A DNA stretch of 36,060 nt from Rhizobium sp. Root1220 (GTDB lineage Bacteria > Pseudomonadota > Alphaproteobacteria > Rhizobiales > Rhizobiaceae). Below, one piece after another: positions 7,134 through 14,998 of the stretch. The notes beneath the pieces are model-generated. The model made no database searches and was not told where the DNA came from. It saw only the letters and a list, made by a program, of their open reading frames with translations. Made by a program: the position numbers and the translations under genes. Every line of letters begins with the position of its first letter. Positions within the stretch are counted from its first letter, which is position 1. The DNA is taken from the NCBI RefSeq assembly GCF_001426265.1, contig NZ_LMDG01000017.1, positions 1 through 36,060 on the forward strand, given 5' to 3'.

Positions 7134-8093
7134 TTGGCGACGAAGTCGATCGATCATGCCTTCACGGCAACCAGCCTCACTTCTGCGGCCTCCGATCCCA
7201 CCTTTGCCGGCGCGCTGTCGTTCATGCGCCGCCGCTTCACCAAGGATCTGACCGGCGCCGATGTCGTGGTCTGGGGCATCCCCTTCGACGCCGCCACCTC
7301 CAACCGGCCGGGCACGCGCTTCGGGCCGCAAGCGATCCGGCGCGCATCGGCGATCTTCGACAATGACCCGCAATATCCGTTCAACCGCGATCTCTTCGCC
7401 GAGATGGCCGTCATTGATTATGGCGACTGCCTGCTCGACTACGGCAACCATCAGGAAGCGCCGGCCGAGATCGAACGCCAGGCAAAGGCAATCATCGATA
7501 GCGGCGCCTTCATGCTGACGTTTGGCGGCGATCACTACGTGACATGGCCGATCCTCAAGGCGCATGCCGAAAAGCACGGTCCGCTGGCGCTTGTTCAGTT
7601 CGATGCGCATCAGGATACCTGGTTCGACGATAACAGGCGGATCGACCATGGGTCGTTCGTGGCGCGGGCTGCACGCGACGGCGTTATCGACCCAGATCGT
7701 TCGATCCAGATCGGCATCCGCACGCATGCGCCTGATGATTTCGGCATCAACATTCTCTTCGGCCATCAGGTCGAGGAAATGACGGCCGCCGACATCGCTT
7801 CGACGATCATTTCGCACACGCGCGGGGCACCAGCCTACCTGACTTTCGATATCGACTGCCTGGATCCTGCCTACGCACCCGGCACCGGAACGCCGGTTTC
7901 CGGCGGTCCGTCGAGCGCGAAAATCCTCTCCGTGCTGCAGCGATTGCACCAGCTTGACACCAAAGGCGCCGACGTTGTCGAGGTGTCGCCAGCCTATGAC
8001 CATGCGGATATCACCGCCATTGCGGGGGCGACGGTCGCGATGTATATGCTGGGGCTGCATGCCGAACGACGGTCCACAGCGTCACACGGCTGA
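7134..8093 (+). CDS. speB: Agmatinase-type ureohydrolase
   Basis: A 319-residue member of the arginase/agmatinase family, which hydrolyses agmatine (or a related guanidino compound) to urea and putrescine using two Mn ions. The metal ligands are visible: H134 in GGDHYVTWP, D157/H159/D161 in DAHQDTW, and D239/D241 in DIDCLDPAYAPG. I chose the TTG at 7134 because GGAG lies seven bases upstream and the protein then begins MATKSIDHAF. An in-frame ATG at 7110 lacks a comparable site, and the longer open frame runs back into rpsI. Substrate specificity (agmatine versus guanidinobutyrate and similar) cannot be settled from motifs. argC follows on the same strand after 63 bases. Confidence 0.88.
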   Translation: MATKSIDHAFTATSLTSAASDPTFAGALSFMRRRFTKDLTGADVVVWGIPFDAATSNRPGTRFGPQAIRRASAIFDNDPQYPFNRDLFAEMAVIDYGDCLLDYGNHQEAPAEIERQAKAIIDSGAFMLTFGGDHYVTWPILKAHAEKHGPLALVQFDAHQDTWFDDNRRIDHGSFVARAARDGVIDPDRSIQIGIRTHAPDDFGINILFGHQVEEMTAADIASTIISHTRGAPAYLTFDIDCLDPAYAPGTGTPVSGGPSSAKILSVLQRLHQLDTKGADVVEVSPAYDHADITAIAGATVAMYMLGLHAERRSTASHG

Positions 8094-8156
8094 CTTATCC
8101 ATCTCGCAAACTGATTCCGGATTTCTTTCTAACCTGTTGAAAGTGTGAGCAAGACA

Positions 8157-9089
8157 ATGGCACCGAAGATCTTCATCGATGGCGAACATGGCACGACGGG
8201 CCTGCAGATCCGCACGCGCATGGCCGGCCGCCGCGACGTTGAGCTTCTGTCCATTCCGGAAGCAGAGCGGCGCAATGCGGCGATCCGCGAGGACATGCTG
8301 AACAGCGCCGACATCGCCATCCTCTGCCTGCCCGACGATGCATCGAAGGAAGCCGTCCAGATGGTCTCGGCCAACAACAATGTCCGCGTCATCGACACCT
8401 CGACGGCCTACCGCGTCAATCCTTCCTGGGCCTACGGCTTTGCGGAAATGGACAACGAGCAGGCCGACAAGATCAAGTCGGCACGTTTCGTCGCCAATCC
8501 CGGCTGCTATCCGACCGGCGCGATCGGGCTGATCCGGCCTTTGAGGGCTGCTGGCCTCCTGCCGGACGGCTATCCGATCACGGTCAACGCCGTGTCCGGC
8601 TATACCGGCGGCGGCAAGCAGATGATCGCGCAGATCGAGGACCAGAGCCGCGACGATGCAATCAGCTCCCCGCACTTCCTTTACGGTCTGCCGCTGACGC
8701 ACAAGCATGTCCCTGAGATGAAGATCCACGGCCTGCTTGACCGTGCGCCGATCTTCTCGCCATCTGTCGGCAAGTTCGCGCAGGGCATGATCGTGCAGGT
8801 GCCACTCTATCTCGAAGACCTAGCACCGGGCTGCGCGCTTGAAAGCATTCACGCCGCATTGTCGGCCCATTACGTCGGTCAGGACATCGTGAGGGTGGCG
8901 CCGCTTGATGAAAGCCGCAAACTCGCCCGCGTCGATGCTATTGAACTTGCCGGCAAGGACACGATGAAACTGTTTGTGTTCGGCACGCCCGGTGGCGCGC
9001 AGGTCAATCTGGTTGCTCTGCTCGACAATCTCGGCAAGGGGGCGTCGGGAGCAGCGGTTCAAAACATGGATCTGATGCTGGCATCCTAG
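8157..9089 (+). CDS. argC: N-acetyl-gamma-glutamyl-phosphate reductase (type 2)
   Basis: A 310-residue enzyme of arginine synthesis. It reduces N-acetylglutamyl phosphate to the semialdehyde with NADPH. The N-terminal [17 protein letters not shown] is the nucleotide-binding turn of the short (type 2) ArgC class, the catalytic cysteine is C117 in NPGCYPTG, and [12 protein letters not shown] and [12 protein letters not shown] follow. The length fits type 2 (about 310) rather than type 1 (about 340). A GTG at 8145 would add four residues; the ATG at 8157 gives the normal family start [12 protein letters not shown]. Proximity to speB may place two branches of arginine metabolism together, though a shared transcript is unproved. 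Confidence 0.95.
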   Translation: MAPKIFIDGEHGTTGLQIRTRMAGRRDVELLSIPEAERRNAAIREDMLNSADIAILCLPDDASKEAVQMVSANNNVRVIDTSTAYRVNPSWAYGFAEMDNEQADKIKSARFVANPGCYPTGAIGLIRPLRAAGLLPDGYPITVNAVSGYTGGGKQMIAQIEDQSRDDAISSPHFLYGLPLTHKHVPEMKIHGLLDRAPIFSPSVGKFAQGMIVQVPLYLEDLAPGCALESIHAALSAHYVGQDIVRVAPLDESRKLARVDAIELAGKDTMKLFVFGTPGGAQVNLVALLDNLGKGASGAAVQNMDLMLAS

Positions 9090-9287
9090 CCTGCGCAGTT
9101 CGGCCGAGTGGTCTTTGCCGACTGGCTGTTCATCCGGACCATATGCTGTCGGGGTGCCAGCGACGGCATCCTGCGCTGAGACTGCCTCCCTGAGAACGGT
9201 GCCGCGCTGTTGCGCTTGGATATCTGCCTCGTTGATCAAACGTGACAGGCCGCATACAGTTGTTCGGTGACGTGAGAGGGAGCACTC

Positions 9288-10058
9288 ATGAATACCATTT
9301 TGTTCGGTATTGCCTTCGTCGGCGGCACCGTAGTTGTAACGCTTGCGTTCTATTTCCTGATGCGCCTGATCATGGGAGGCGACCCGACCGGCAAGGACCG
9401 CGAACTGGCCAGCGCAATCGTCTTGCGCATCGCCTCGCTTCACGCTCTCATCCTTGCTCTGGTCTTCGCCCAGGAGATGATCGAGTACCAACGACTGAAA
9501 TTTGAGAGCGTAACGGAAGCAAACGCCATTGCAGACATCTACTACGACGCGGATCGTTATGGCGCCAATGAGAAGGGACCTATCCAGAAAGCGCTTTTCG
9601 AGTACGTCCAGATCGTGATCAACGACGAATGGCGCATGCTGGGCTCGACCGGGCAGCTGTCACAAGAGGCGTGGAACAGATGGGACAGCGTCTATCAAAA
9701 CGTCCTCGACCTAACTCCCAGCAACGCCAGGCAGCAGAGCATAAGAGAGCATATGCTGATCGATATCCACGACATCGCTGACGCCCGCGACAAGCGACAA
9801 AACAGCGGCACCGATTCCGTTAGCGGCATTTTTTGGTTTGCGGCCATTTCAGGTGTCGTTTTCATGGCGCTTGGCTACTATCCCTACCCGCCGGATCCGC
9901 GAAACTTGCTGCTGCTGTCCGTGCTGGGAGCTTTCACCGGGATCATTCTTTACTTCATCTACGCGTTTTCCAACCCATACAACCCGCCAGCAACCCTCAA
10001 ACCGACTGCGTTCGAGCGCCTGCATGAAGAAATGATGACGCAGCCCGGTCCAAGCTAG
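9288..10058 (+). CDS. DUF4239-type membrane protein
   Basis: A 256-residue protein with two hydrophobic segments near the N-terminus (about 5-28 and 41-63), a soluble middle rich in charged residues (about 65-175), and two more hydrophobic segments (about 178-198 and 206-228). This arrangement and the SLHALILALVFAQEM second helix fit the DUF4239 (bestrophin-like) family, whose function is unknown; some relatives are thought to be channels. GAGGGAG before the ATG is a strong ribosome binding site. It has no obvious operon partners: argC ends about 200 bases before it and the DoxX gene faces it from the other strand. Confidence 0.7.
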   Translation: MNTILFGIAFVGGTVVVTLAFYFLMRLIMGGDPTGKDRELASAIVLRIASLHALILALVFAQEMIEYQRLKFESVTEANAIADIYYDADRYGANEKGPIQKALFEYVQIVINDEWRMLGSTGQLSQEAWNRWDSVYQNVLDLTPSNARQQSIREHMLIDIHDIADARDKRQNSGTDSVSGIFWFAAISGVVFMALGYYPYPPDPRNLLLLSVLGAFTGIILYFIYAFSNPYNPPATLKPTAFERLHEEMMTQPGPS

Positions 10059-10075
10059 CGCGATCCGGCGCTCGC

Positions 10076-10483
10076 CTACCGAAGTCGGGCGAAAGGTCGC
10101 ACTCTGGCGACAAGCGTTTCACCTGGACCATGCACGGCTGCAAAGAGCAGCCCGGCGAGGAAGGTGAAGTGATCGACAAAAAAACCGAACTCGGCCTGGT
10201 TTCCGTTCCAGTGGCTTGGGCCGTGGAAGGCAAAAGCCAGGAAGACCACGTAGAGACCGGCCAGCAACGAAGCCTCTGAAAACAGCACGCCGGTGAGGAA
10301 TGCGAGCGCTAACGCCAGTTCGAAGAAAGCCGCTACCCAGGTCAGGAATAGCGGAAATGGAAAGCCGGCCGCGGCGATGTAGCTTGCGGTCGACTGCGGG
10401 TCGATGAACTTGAAGCTCGTCGCCATCAGAAATACGGCGGCGAAGATCAGCCGCGCTACCAGAATTGGAATTGTCCTGCTCAT
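10076..10483 (-). CDS. DoxX family membrane protein
   Basis: A 135-residue integral membrane protein of the DoxX/DoxD-like family. Four hydrophobic helices are visible (about 5-22, 45-66, 70-87 and 103-120). The N-terminal helix with LIFAAVFLMATSFKF and the second with FFELALALAFLTGV show the family features (the LRxxxGxxFxxxGxxK-like start and the E in the second helix). Members have been linked to redox or thiol stress functions in other bacteria, but no role can be assigned here. AGGGG a few bases before the ATG supports the start. It converges on the DUF4239 gene 17 bases away. Confidence 0.8.
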   Translation of the reverse strand: MSRTIPILVARLIFAAVFLMATSFKFIDPQSTASYIAAAGFPFPLFLTWVAAFFELALALAFLTGVLFSEASLLAGLYVVFLAFAFHGPSHWNGNQAEFGFFVDHFTFLAGLLFAAVHGPGETLVARVRPFARLR

Positions 10484-10621
10484 ATTATTCCCCTAACGGC
10501 AAATGCCTTTGATCGTCGCTTATCTTTCGACCGAACGGCCACGTGTAAAACCTTCCAACCCAAGGACGGTTGAAGACATCGCATCCCGACAGGCTGTCGC
10601 GGATTTATCTCGAGCGCGCCA

Positions 10622-11517
10622 CTATCGACTTACGCCGTTGCGGTGATCCGCCAGCACATCGTCGATCACCCGCCACGACTTCTCCACATCCTGCGGGTTT
10701 GCGCCGGCCACGCTTGCGGCGACGATCAGTGCCTTCCACAACGTCCAGCCTCTTCCCCGCGCCCAAGTCCCCTCGTCGAGAGGGCGGGCGGCGCGAAAGA
10801 CTTTCCGGCTCTCACCTTTGAAAAGGTGCCAGGTAATGGCGAGATCGCAGGCAGGATCACCGATACCGGCTGTTCCAAAATCGATGACGGCACTGAGACG
10901 GCCTTTCTCGACAAGCAGGTTGCCATACGCAACGTCCCCGTGGAACCAAACAGGAGCCTCCTGCCATGAGGAGGCAAGTGCCGCCTCCCATACCTCGTTT
11001 GCTGTTTCTGTATCGAGCCTACCGTCAAGCATCGCGAGCGCCTTGCGCGTCTCGGCGTCATAGACCTCGAGCGATCCGCCGCGAAAGAAGTTGTGCGGGC
11101 CAGGCGGTGGCCCCCCGTGGCATCCACCCGTTGCAAGGCATCGAGGAACCCAGCGAGCGAAAGTGCGAACGCGCTGAGGTCAACGATCCGTTCGGCAAGA
11201 GCGATCTCCCCGTCGCGCCAGGCGTAGATAGACCATGGCCAGGGATAGGTCTCGTCCGGCTGGCCCAGCCCCAACGGCAGCGGTATCGGCAGAGGCAATT
11301 GTGGCGCCAGAATCGGTAGCCAACGCTGTTCCTTGGCGACCTGGTCGGCATAGTGGAGCGCGCTCGGCAACCGGACTGTCATGTGCCGGCCAAGATGAAA
11401 CGTTCTGTTGTCCCAACCGTCAGATTTCACAGGCTTGATCGGCAAATCGGACCATTCGGGAAACTGCGTTTCAACCAGCCTGCGCACAAGCGCCGTATCG
11501 ATTACCAGGCTATCCAT
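10622..11517 (-). pseudogene. Aminoglycoside phosphotransferase-like gene, broken by a one-base frameshift
   Basis: Two frames together make one APH-family kinase of about 298 residues. The N-terminal half (from the ATG at 11517) has DGWDNRTFHLG, VRLPSALHYADQVAKEQRWLP and WPWSIYAWRDGE, and is in frame until a run of six Gs (minus strand; 11111-11116). After that run the family sequence continues in another frame with PGPHNFFRGGSLEVYDAETR, then the catalytic HGDVAYGNL (Brenner motif, H-G-D-x4-N) and the metal-binding DFGTAGIGDPACDL. Adding one G would restore a single frame. Without it, the N-terminal frame reads on to 10726 as nonsense sequence. The gene may be truly broken, phase variable, or a sequencing error. 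Relatives phosphorylate varied small molecules, so antibiotic resistance should not be assumed. Confidence 0.85.
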
Positions 11518-11807
11518 AAGCGTCCGATCCCTGCTGTCCTGCCTTTGCAATAAGGCTGCTCATTCGGCGCAGATCAAGCGGCATCACCTGTGCGCCGCTG
11601 GCCTGCGCTCATGTGTTGATTCCGCTCCTTTCAATGAAGGATGAGAAACGACGGACTAGACACTGGTTTAGCACAGTTTTTCGCCATGGAGCACGTTGTG
11701 CAACTCCGGGCGCGTTTATGGCATTTCTATTTTCCAGGTCCTGGCGTCGAATGGATTTCCTACCGCGCTCGGCATTAGCCTGAGCTGCAAATTGCAGAGG
11801 TTTAGCC

Positions 11808-11963
11808 ATGCGAAATATTATGCTCTCAAACTTCATCGCCACTCGCCCGCGTCGGATAGCGCCGAAACGGCAGATGCGCGAACGACGCACTGCCCAGGCG
11901 CTGATCATATTCGGCATCGTCCTCGCGACCGTCGAACTCTACGTTATCCTTGGCGGCTTCTGA
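11808..11963 (+). CDS. Small membrane protein (51 residues), unrecognised
   Basis: A 51-residue open frame that begins MRNIMLSNFI. It has a strongly basic middle (RPRRIAPKRQMRERR, residues 13-27) and one hydrophobic helix (about 30-47) rich in Ile, Leu and Val, ending GGF. This is the layout of a single-pass protein with its positive side in the cytoplasm. AGAGG seven bases before the ATG is a reasonable ribosome binding site. The stop is nine bases before the start of the DapA-like gene, which has no clear ribosome binding site of its own, so translational coupling is likely. I do not recognise the family. Confidence 0.6.
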   Translation: MRNIMLSNFIATRPRRIAPKRQMRERRTAQALIIFGIVLATVELYVILGGF

Positions 11964-11972
11964 GACGCACTG

Positions 11973-12881
11973 ATGCGAATGGAAAACCGTCTACGCATCG
12001 GGGCCACCACCACTGCGCTGATCACGCCATTTCGAAACGGGATACCCGACCTCCGAGCGCTACGGCAACTCGCGGAGCGCCAGATCCGCGCCGGTGTCGA
12101 CGGGTTGGCGGTATGCACGATAACGGGCGAAGGTCCTACCCTTTCCATGCACGAGCGAGCGGCGGCAATCTGGACCTGCGTCAAGGCGGCAGCCGGTCGC
12201 ATACCCGTAATCGCCGCCACCGGTACCAACGCAACAGCTAGCACAATCGCCCTCACACAACAGGCAGAGGCCTTGGGCGCTCAGGCTGCTTTGGTGACGG
12301 TACCCTATTATTCGAAACCGGGTCAGAAGGGCATCATTAGCCACTTTCAGCAGGTGGGCGCGGCAAGCACGCTTCCGCTGATAATCGACAACGAGTTCTC
12401 CCGCACCGCAAGCAACCTGACGGTGGACACGCTCAAGGCGCTGGCGGACAATCCATCAATCGCGGGCATCGTCGGCAGCGATATCGCTACCCCCGGTGCA
12501 TTGCCGGCGGATTTACGTCACCGGTTCGTGCTCCTGTCCAATCGAGACGCCTCTGCCATCGCCTTCCTGGCATCCGGCGGTAGTGGCGTGATCTCGGCCG
12601 GCGCGAATGTTCACCCTCGTCTCTTTGCGTCACTGCAACAGGCCTGCCGTGCAGGTAACATGTCGGCGGCCGTCGCACTTGAGGACCGGTTGTCTGCCCT
12701 CATGAGTGCGCTCGGAACCGACGGTGATCCTTGCGCGATCAAGCACGCGCTTCACGTCCTGCTGGGCAGCGACACCGCCGTCCGTTTGCCGTTGGTAACG
12801 CTCGAAGCGAGCGCAAAGACCGCGATTTCGGAGGCACTGACCGAGCTCGCACACAGCAGTTCGATTGCCATATCCATATGA
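11973..12881 (+). CDS. DapA-like aldolase-superfamily protein lacking the Schiff-base lysine
   Basis: A 302-residue protein that aligns along its length with dihydrodipicolinate synthase (DapA). Shared stretches include ATTTALITPFRNG, TITGEGPTLS, PVIAATGTNATAS, TVPYYSKPGQKG, FVLLSNRDASAIAFLASGG and GVISAGANV. The lysine that forms the Schiff base with pyruvate (GIK in DapA) is replaced by V167 (AGIVGSD), and the catalytic tyrosine of ILYNVPSRT is replaced by D139 (IIDNEFSRT). R144 and Y113 are retained. Normal aldolase chemistry is therefore unlikely, and it should not be called dapA. It may be a changed enzyme, a binding protein or a decaying copy. The gene follows a 51-residue membrane protein after nine bases. 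Confidence 0.8.
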   Translation: MRMENRLRIGATTTALITPFRNGIPDLRALRQLAERQIRAGVDGLAVCTITGEGPTLSMHERAAAIWTCVKAAAGRIPVIAATGTNATASTIALTQQAEALGAQAALVTVPYYSKPGQKGIISHFQQVGAASTLPLIIDNEFSRTASNLTVDTLKALADNPSIAGIVGSDIATPGALPADLRHRFVLLSNRDASAIAFLASGGSGVISAGANVHPRLFASLQQACRAGNMSAAVALEDRLSALMSALGTDGDPCAIKHALHVLLGSDTAVRLPLVTLEASAKTAISEALTELAHSSSIAISI

Positions 12882-12998
12882 TATTTTTATATTTTATCTC
12901 TCGGTGACGAATAGAGACCGTATCCCGGAATATCTACATTATGGGTGTGGCACCTGCTTTTACAGCAGCACCAAAATGATTATTCGAAAGGAAAATCG

Positions 12999-13250
12999 AT
13001 GCCCTCAATTCAGCTCAACAGCCGAATCGAGCCTCTCCAACGAAAGCCCGCAGCACGCTTTACGATCGGCCGGGACAACCGCGGCCGCTGGGTGGTCGCA
13101 GACCGCGACGGACTTGTCGGCGGTGTGTTCATCAGCGAGCATGCCGCACGTCACTTCGCCGCCGACGAATGCGGCCATGATGCAGCCCAGATATGTCGCG
13201 CAGACGACAGCATCGTCCTGCAGTTTGGCCCACTTGACCGGCTGCAATAA
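12999..13250 (+). CDS. Small hypothetical protein (83 residues)
   Basis: An 83-residue soluble protein beginning MPSIQLNSRIEPLQRKP. The central part reads RFTIGRDNRGRWVVADRDGLVGGVFISEHAARHFAADE, a short beta-strand pattern followed by a helix, and the end is IVLQFGPLDRLQ. AAAGGAAA before the ATG at 12999 supports this start rather than an upstream in-frame ATG at 12945. The sequence looks coding, but I do not recognise a named domain. It stands alone, 118 bases after the DapA-like gene, with AT-rich sequence between. Confidence 0.65.
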   Translation: MPSIQLNSRIEPLQRKPAARFTIGRDNRGRWVVADRDGLVGGVFISEHAARHFAADECGHDAAQICRADDSIVLQFGPLDRLQ

Positions 13251-13375
13251 TATCGGCTGATCAAAACTGGCCTATAGCGGGAATTCCAGCATGAGCTCCC
13301 GCTGAAATGGCAAACGCTTCCTTAACCGGGCTTCTGCTACCATGCGATCCATTGCTGACCGTATCCAGAAGCCCG

Positions 13376-13681
13376 ATGCCGAAACCGAATTTCCGCTTTA
13401 CCCACTACGATCTCAACGACCAGCGCGCCGGGACGATTATCGAGGTGACGCTGAATGCGGTCGCCAATGTGCGCATGATGACGGCGCCGAACTACCAACG
13501 CTTCACCGAAGTGCTCGACTTCAAGTATGTGGGCGGCGTGGCGCGCAAATCTCCCGTGCGGCTTGCCATCCCGGAAACCGGTCATTGGCACATCGTTGTC
13601 GATATGGAAGGCCACCATGGCCTCGCCGAGTCGTCCGTCAAACTCATCTCTGCGCCTGCCGGGCAGATGCAAGCCTCCTGA
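13376..13681 (+). CDS. DUF1883 domain protein
   Basis: A 101-residue protein that is essentially one DUF1883 domain. Typical features are FTHYDLNDQRAGTIIEVTLNAVANVRMMTAPNYQRF at the start, a YVGG turn, SPVRLAIPETGHWHIVVDM, and a final SSVKLI strand. Proteins with this small beta-rich domain have no established function; it occurs alone or joined to TIR or other domains. The ATG at 13376 is chosen over an in-frame ATG at 13307 because it gives the family N-terminus. Its stop abuts the stop of convergent rarA with no intervening base, so neither gene has room for its own terminator. Confidence 0.8.
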   Translation: MPKPNFRFTHYDLNDQRAGTIIEVTLNAVANVRMMTAPNYQRFTEVLDFKYVGGVARKSPVRLAIPETGHWHIVVDMEGHHGLAESSVKLISAPAGQMQAS

Positions 13682-14998
13682 TCAACGCTGATTGCGCTCA
13701 TTCCTGAGTTTTGCCCACCATTCCAGGCGCTTACGGATATCCCTTTCGAAGCCGCGCTCCGGCGGGTCGTAGAACGTCTGGCGGCCCATCTTCTCCGGGA
13801 AGTAATCCTGACCGGAAAAAGCGTCAGGCTCGTCGTGGTCGTAGCGATAGCCATCGCCGTACCCCTCGCCCTTCATCAGCTTCGTCGGCGCATTCAGGAT
13901 ATGTTTCGGTGGCAGTAGTGAGCCATTTTGCTTGGCAGCTTGTGTCGCCGCTTTGAAGGCGATGTAGACGGCATTCGATTTCGGTGCGGTCGCGAGATAG
14001 ACGCATGCCTGTGCCAGCGCCAGCTCCCCCTCCGGCGAACCGAGGTAATCATAGGCATCCTTTGCCGCGTTGCAGATCACCAGCGCCTGTGGGTCAGCCA
14101 GTCCGATATCCTCGACCGCCATCCGAACCAGCCTCCGGCCAAGATAGAGCGGATCCTCGCCGGCATCGAACATGCGTGCCAGATAATAGAGTGCCGCATC
14201 TGGATCGGAGCCGCGCACGGACTTGTGGAGCGCGGAGATCAGGTTGTAGTGGCCGTCCTGAGCCTTGTCGTAGACCGGCGCACGCCGCTGGACAATGCGC
14301 GTCAAACCCTCGGTGTCGAAGGTTTCGCCGTCGCGCGCTGCGCGCCAGACCTCTTCGGCTAGCGTCAGCACGGCGCGTCCGTCACCGTCCGCCATCCTGA
14401 GCAGACTAGCGCGCGCTTCATCCGTAAGCGGCAGCGCCTTGCTCTCCGTAGACTCGGCGCGCTTCAGCAACTCTTCGAGACTCTCATCATCATGCGATTT
14501 GAAGGTGAGTACACGGGCGCGGGAGAGAAGAGCGGCGTTGAGCTCGAACGACGGGTTCTCGGTCGTGGCGCCGACAAGAATGACCGTGCCGTCCTCCATG
14601 ACGGGCAGGAAGCTGTCCTGCTGCGCCCGATTGAAACGGTGGATCTCGTCGACGAAGAGCAGCGTCTGTCGGCCATCCATCCGCCGCAGGCGCGCCGTCT
14701 CGAATACCTTCTTGAGGTCGGCAACGCCGGAGAAGATTGCCGATATCTGCTCGAAGGCCAGGCCCGCCTCTCCGGACAGCAATCGAGCTACGGTCGTCTT
14801 GCCTGTTCCCGGCGGTCCCCAGAAGATCATGGACCCGAGGGACCCGCTCTCGATCATCCGCCGCAATACGCCGTCATCTCCGGTCAATTGCTCCTGGCCG
14901 GTAACGTCAGAAAGGCTCCGCGGCCGCAAACGATCTGCAAGTGGCCGCCGATTGGCGACTTCCTCCGGAATCCGCGGCGCAAACAGATCATCGCTCAT
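13682..14998 (-). CDS. rarA: Replication-associated recombination protein A (AAA ATPase, MgsA/RarA)
   Basis: A 438-residue AAA+ ATPase related to clamp loaders and to eukaryotic WRNIP1/Mgs1; it acts at stalled replication forks. The N-terminal LADRLRPRSLSDVTGQEQL is the family start, Walker A is GPPGTGKTT (61-69), Walker B is LLFVDEIHRF (113-122), sensor 1 lies in GATTENPSFELN, and the arginine finger region is ALLSRARVL. The C-terminal half contains the tetramerisation domain with YLARMFDAGEDPLYLGRRLVRMAVEDIGLADP. Its start overlaps the stop of the upstream Do-like protease gene by four bases (ATGA), so translation is coupled. The length matches the family. Confidence 0.95.
   Translation of the reverse strand: MSDDLFAPRIPEEVANRRPLADRLRPRSLSDVTGQEQLTGDDGVLRRMIESGSLGSMIFWGPPGTGKTTVARLLSGEAGLAFEQISAIFSGVADLKKVFETARLRRMDGRQTLLFVDEIHRFNRAQQDSFLPVMEDGTVILVGATTENPSFELNAALLSRARVLTFKSHDDESLEELLKRAESTESKALPLTDEARASLLRMADGDGRAVLTLAEEVWRAARDGETFDTEGLTRIVQRRAPVYDKAQDGHYNLISALHKSVRGSDPDAALYYLARMFDAGEDPLYLGRRLVRMAVEDIGLADPQALVICNAAKDAYDYLGSPEGELALAQACVYLATAPKSNAVYIAFKAATQAAKQNGSLLPPKHILNAPTKLMKGEGYGDGYRYDHDEPDAFSGQDYFPEKMGRQTFYDPPERGFERDIRKRLEWWAKLRNERNQR

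Noticed and set aside
10622..11517. Aminoglycoside resistance gene
   Set aside because: The family motifs are present, but the closest pattern is that of general small-molecule kinases, and the frame is broken, so resistance cannot be claimed.
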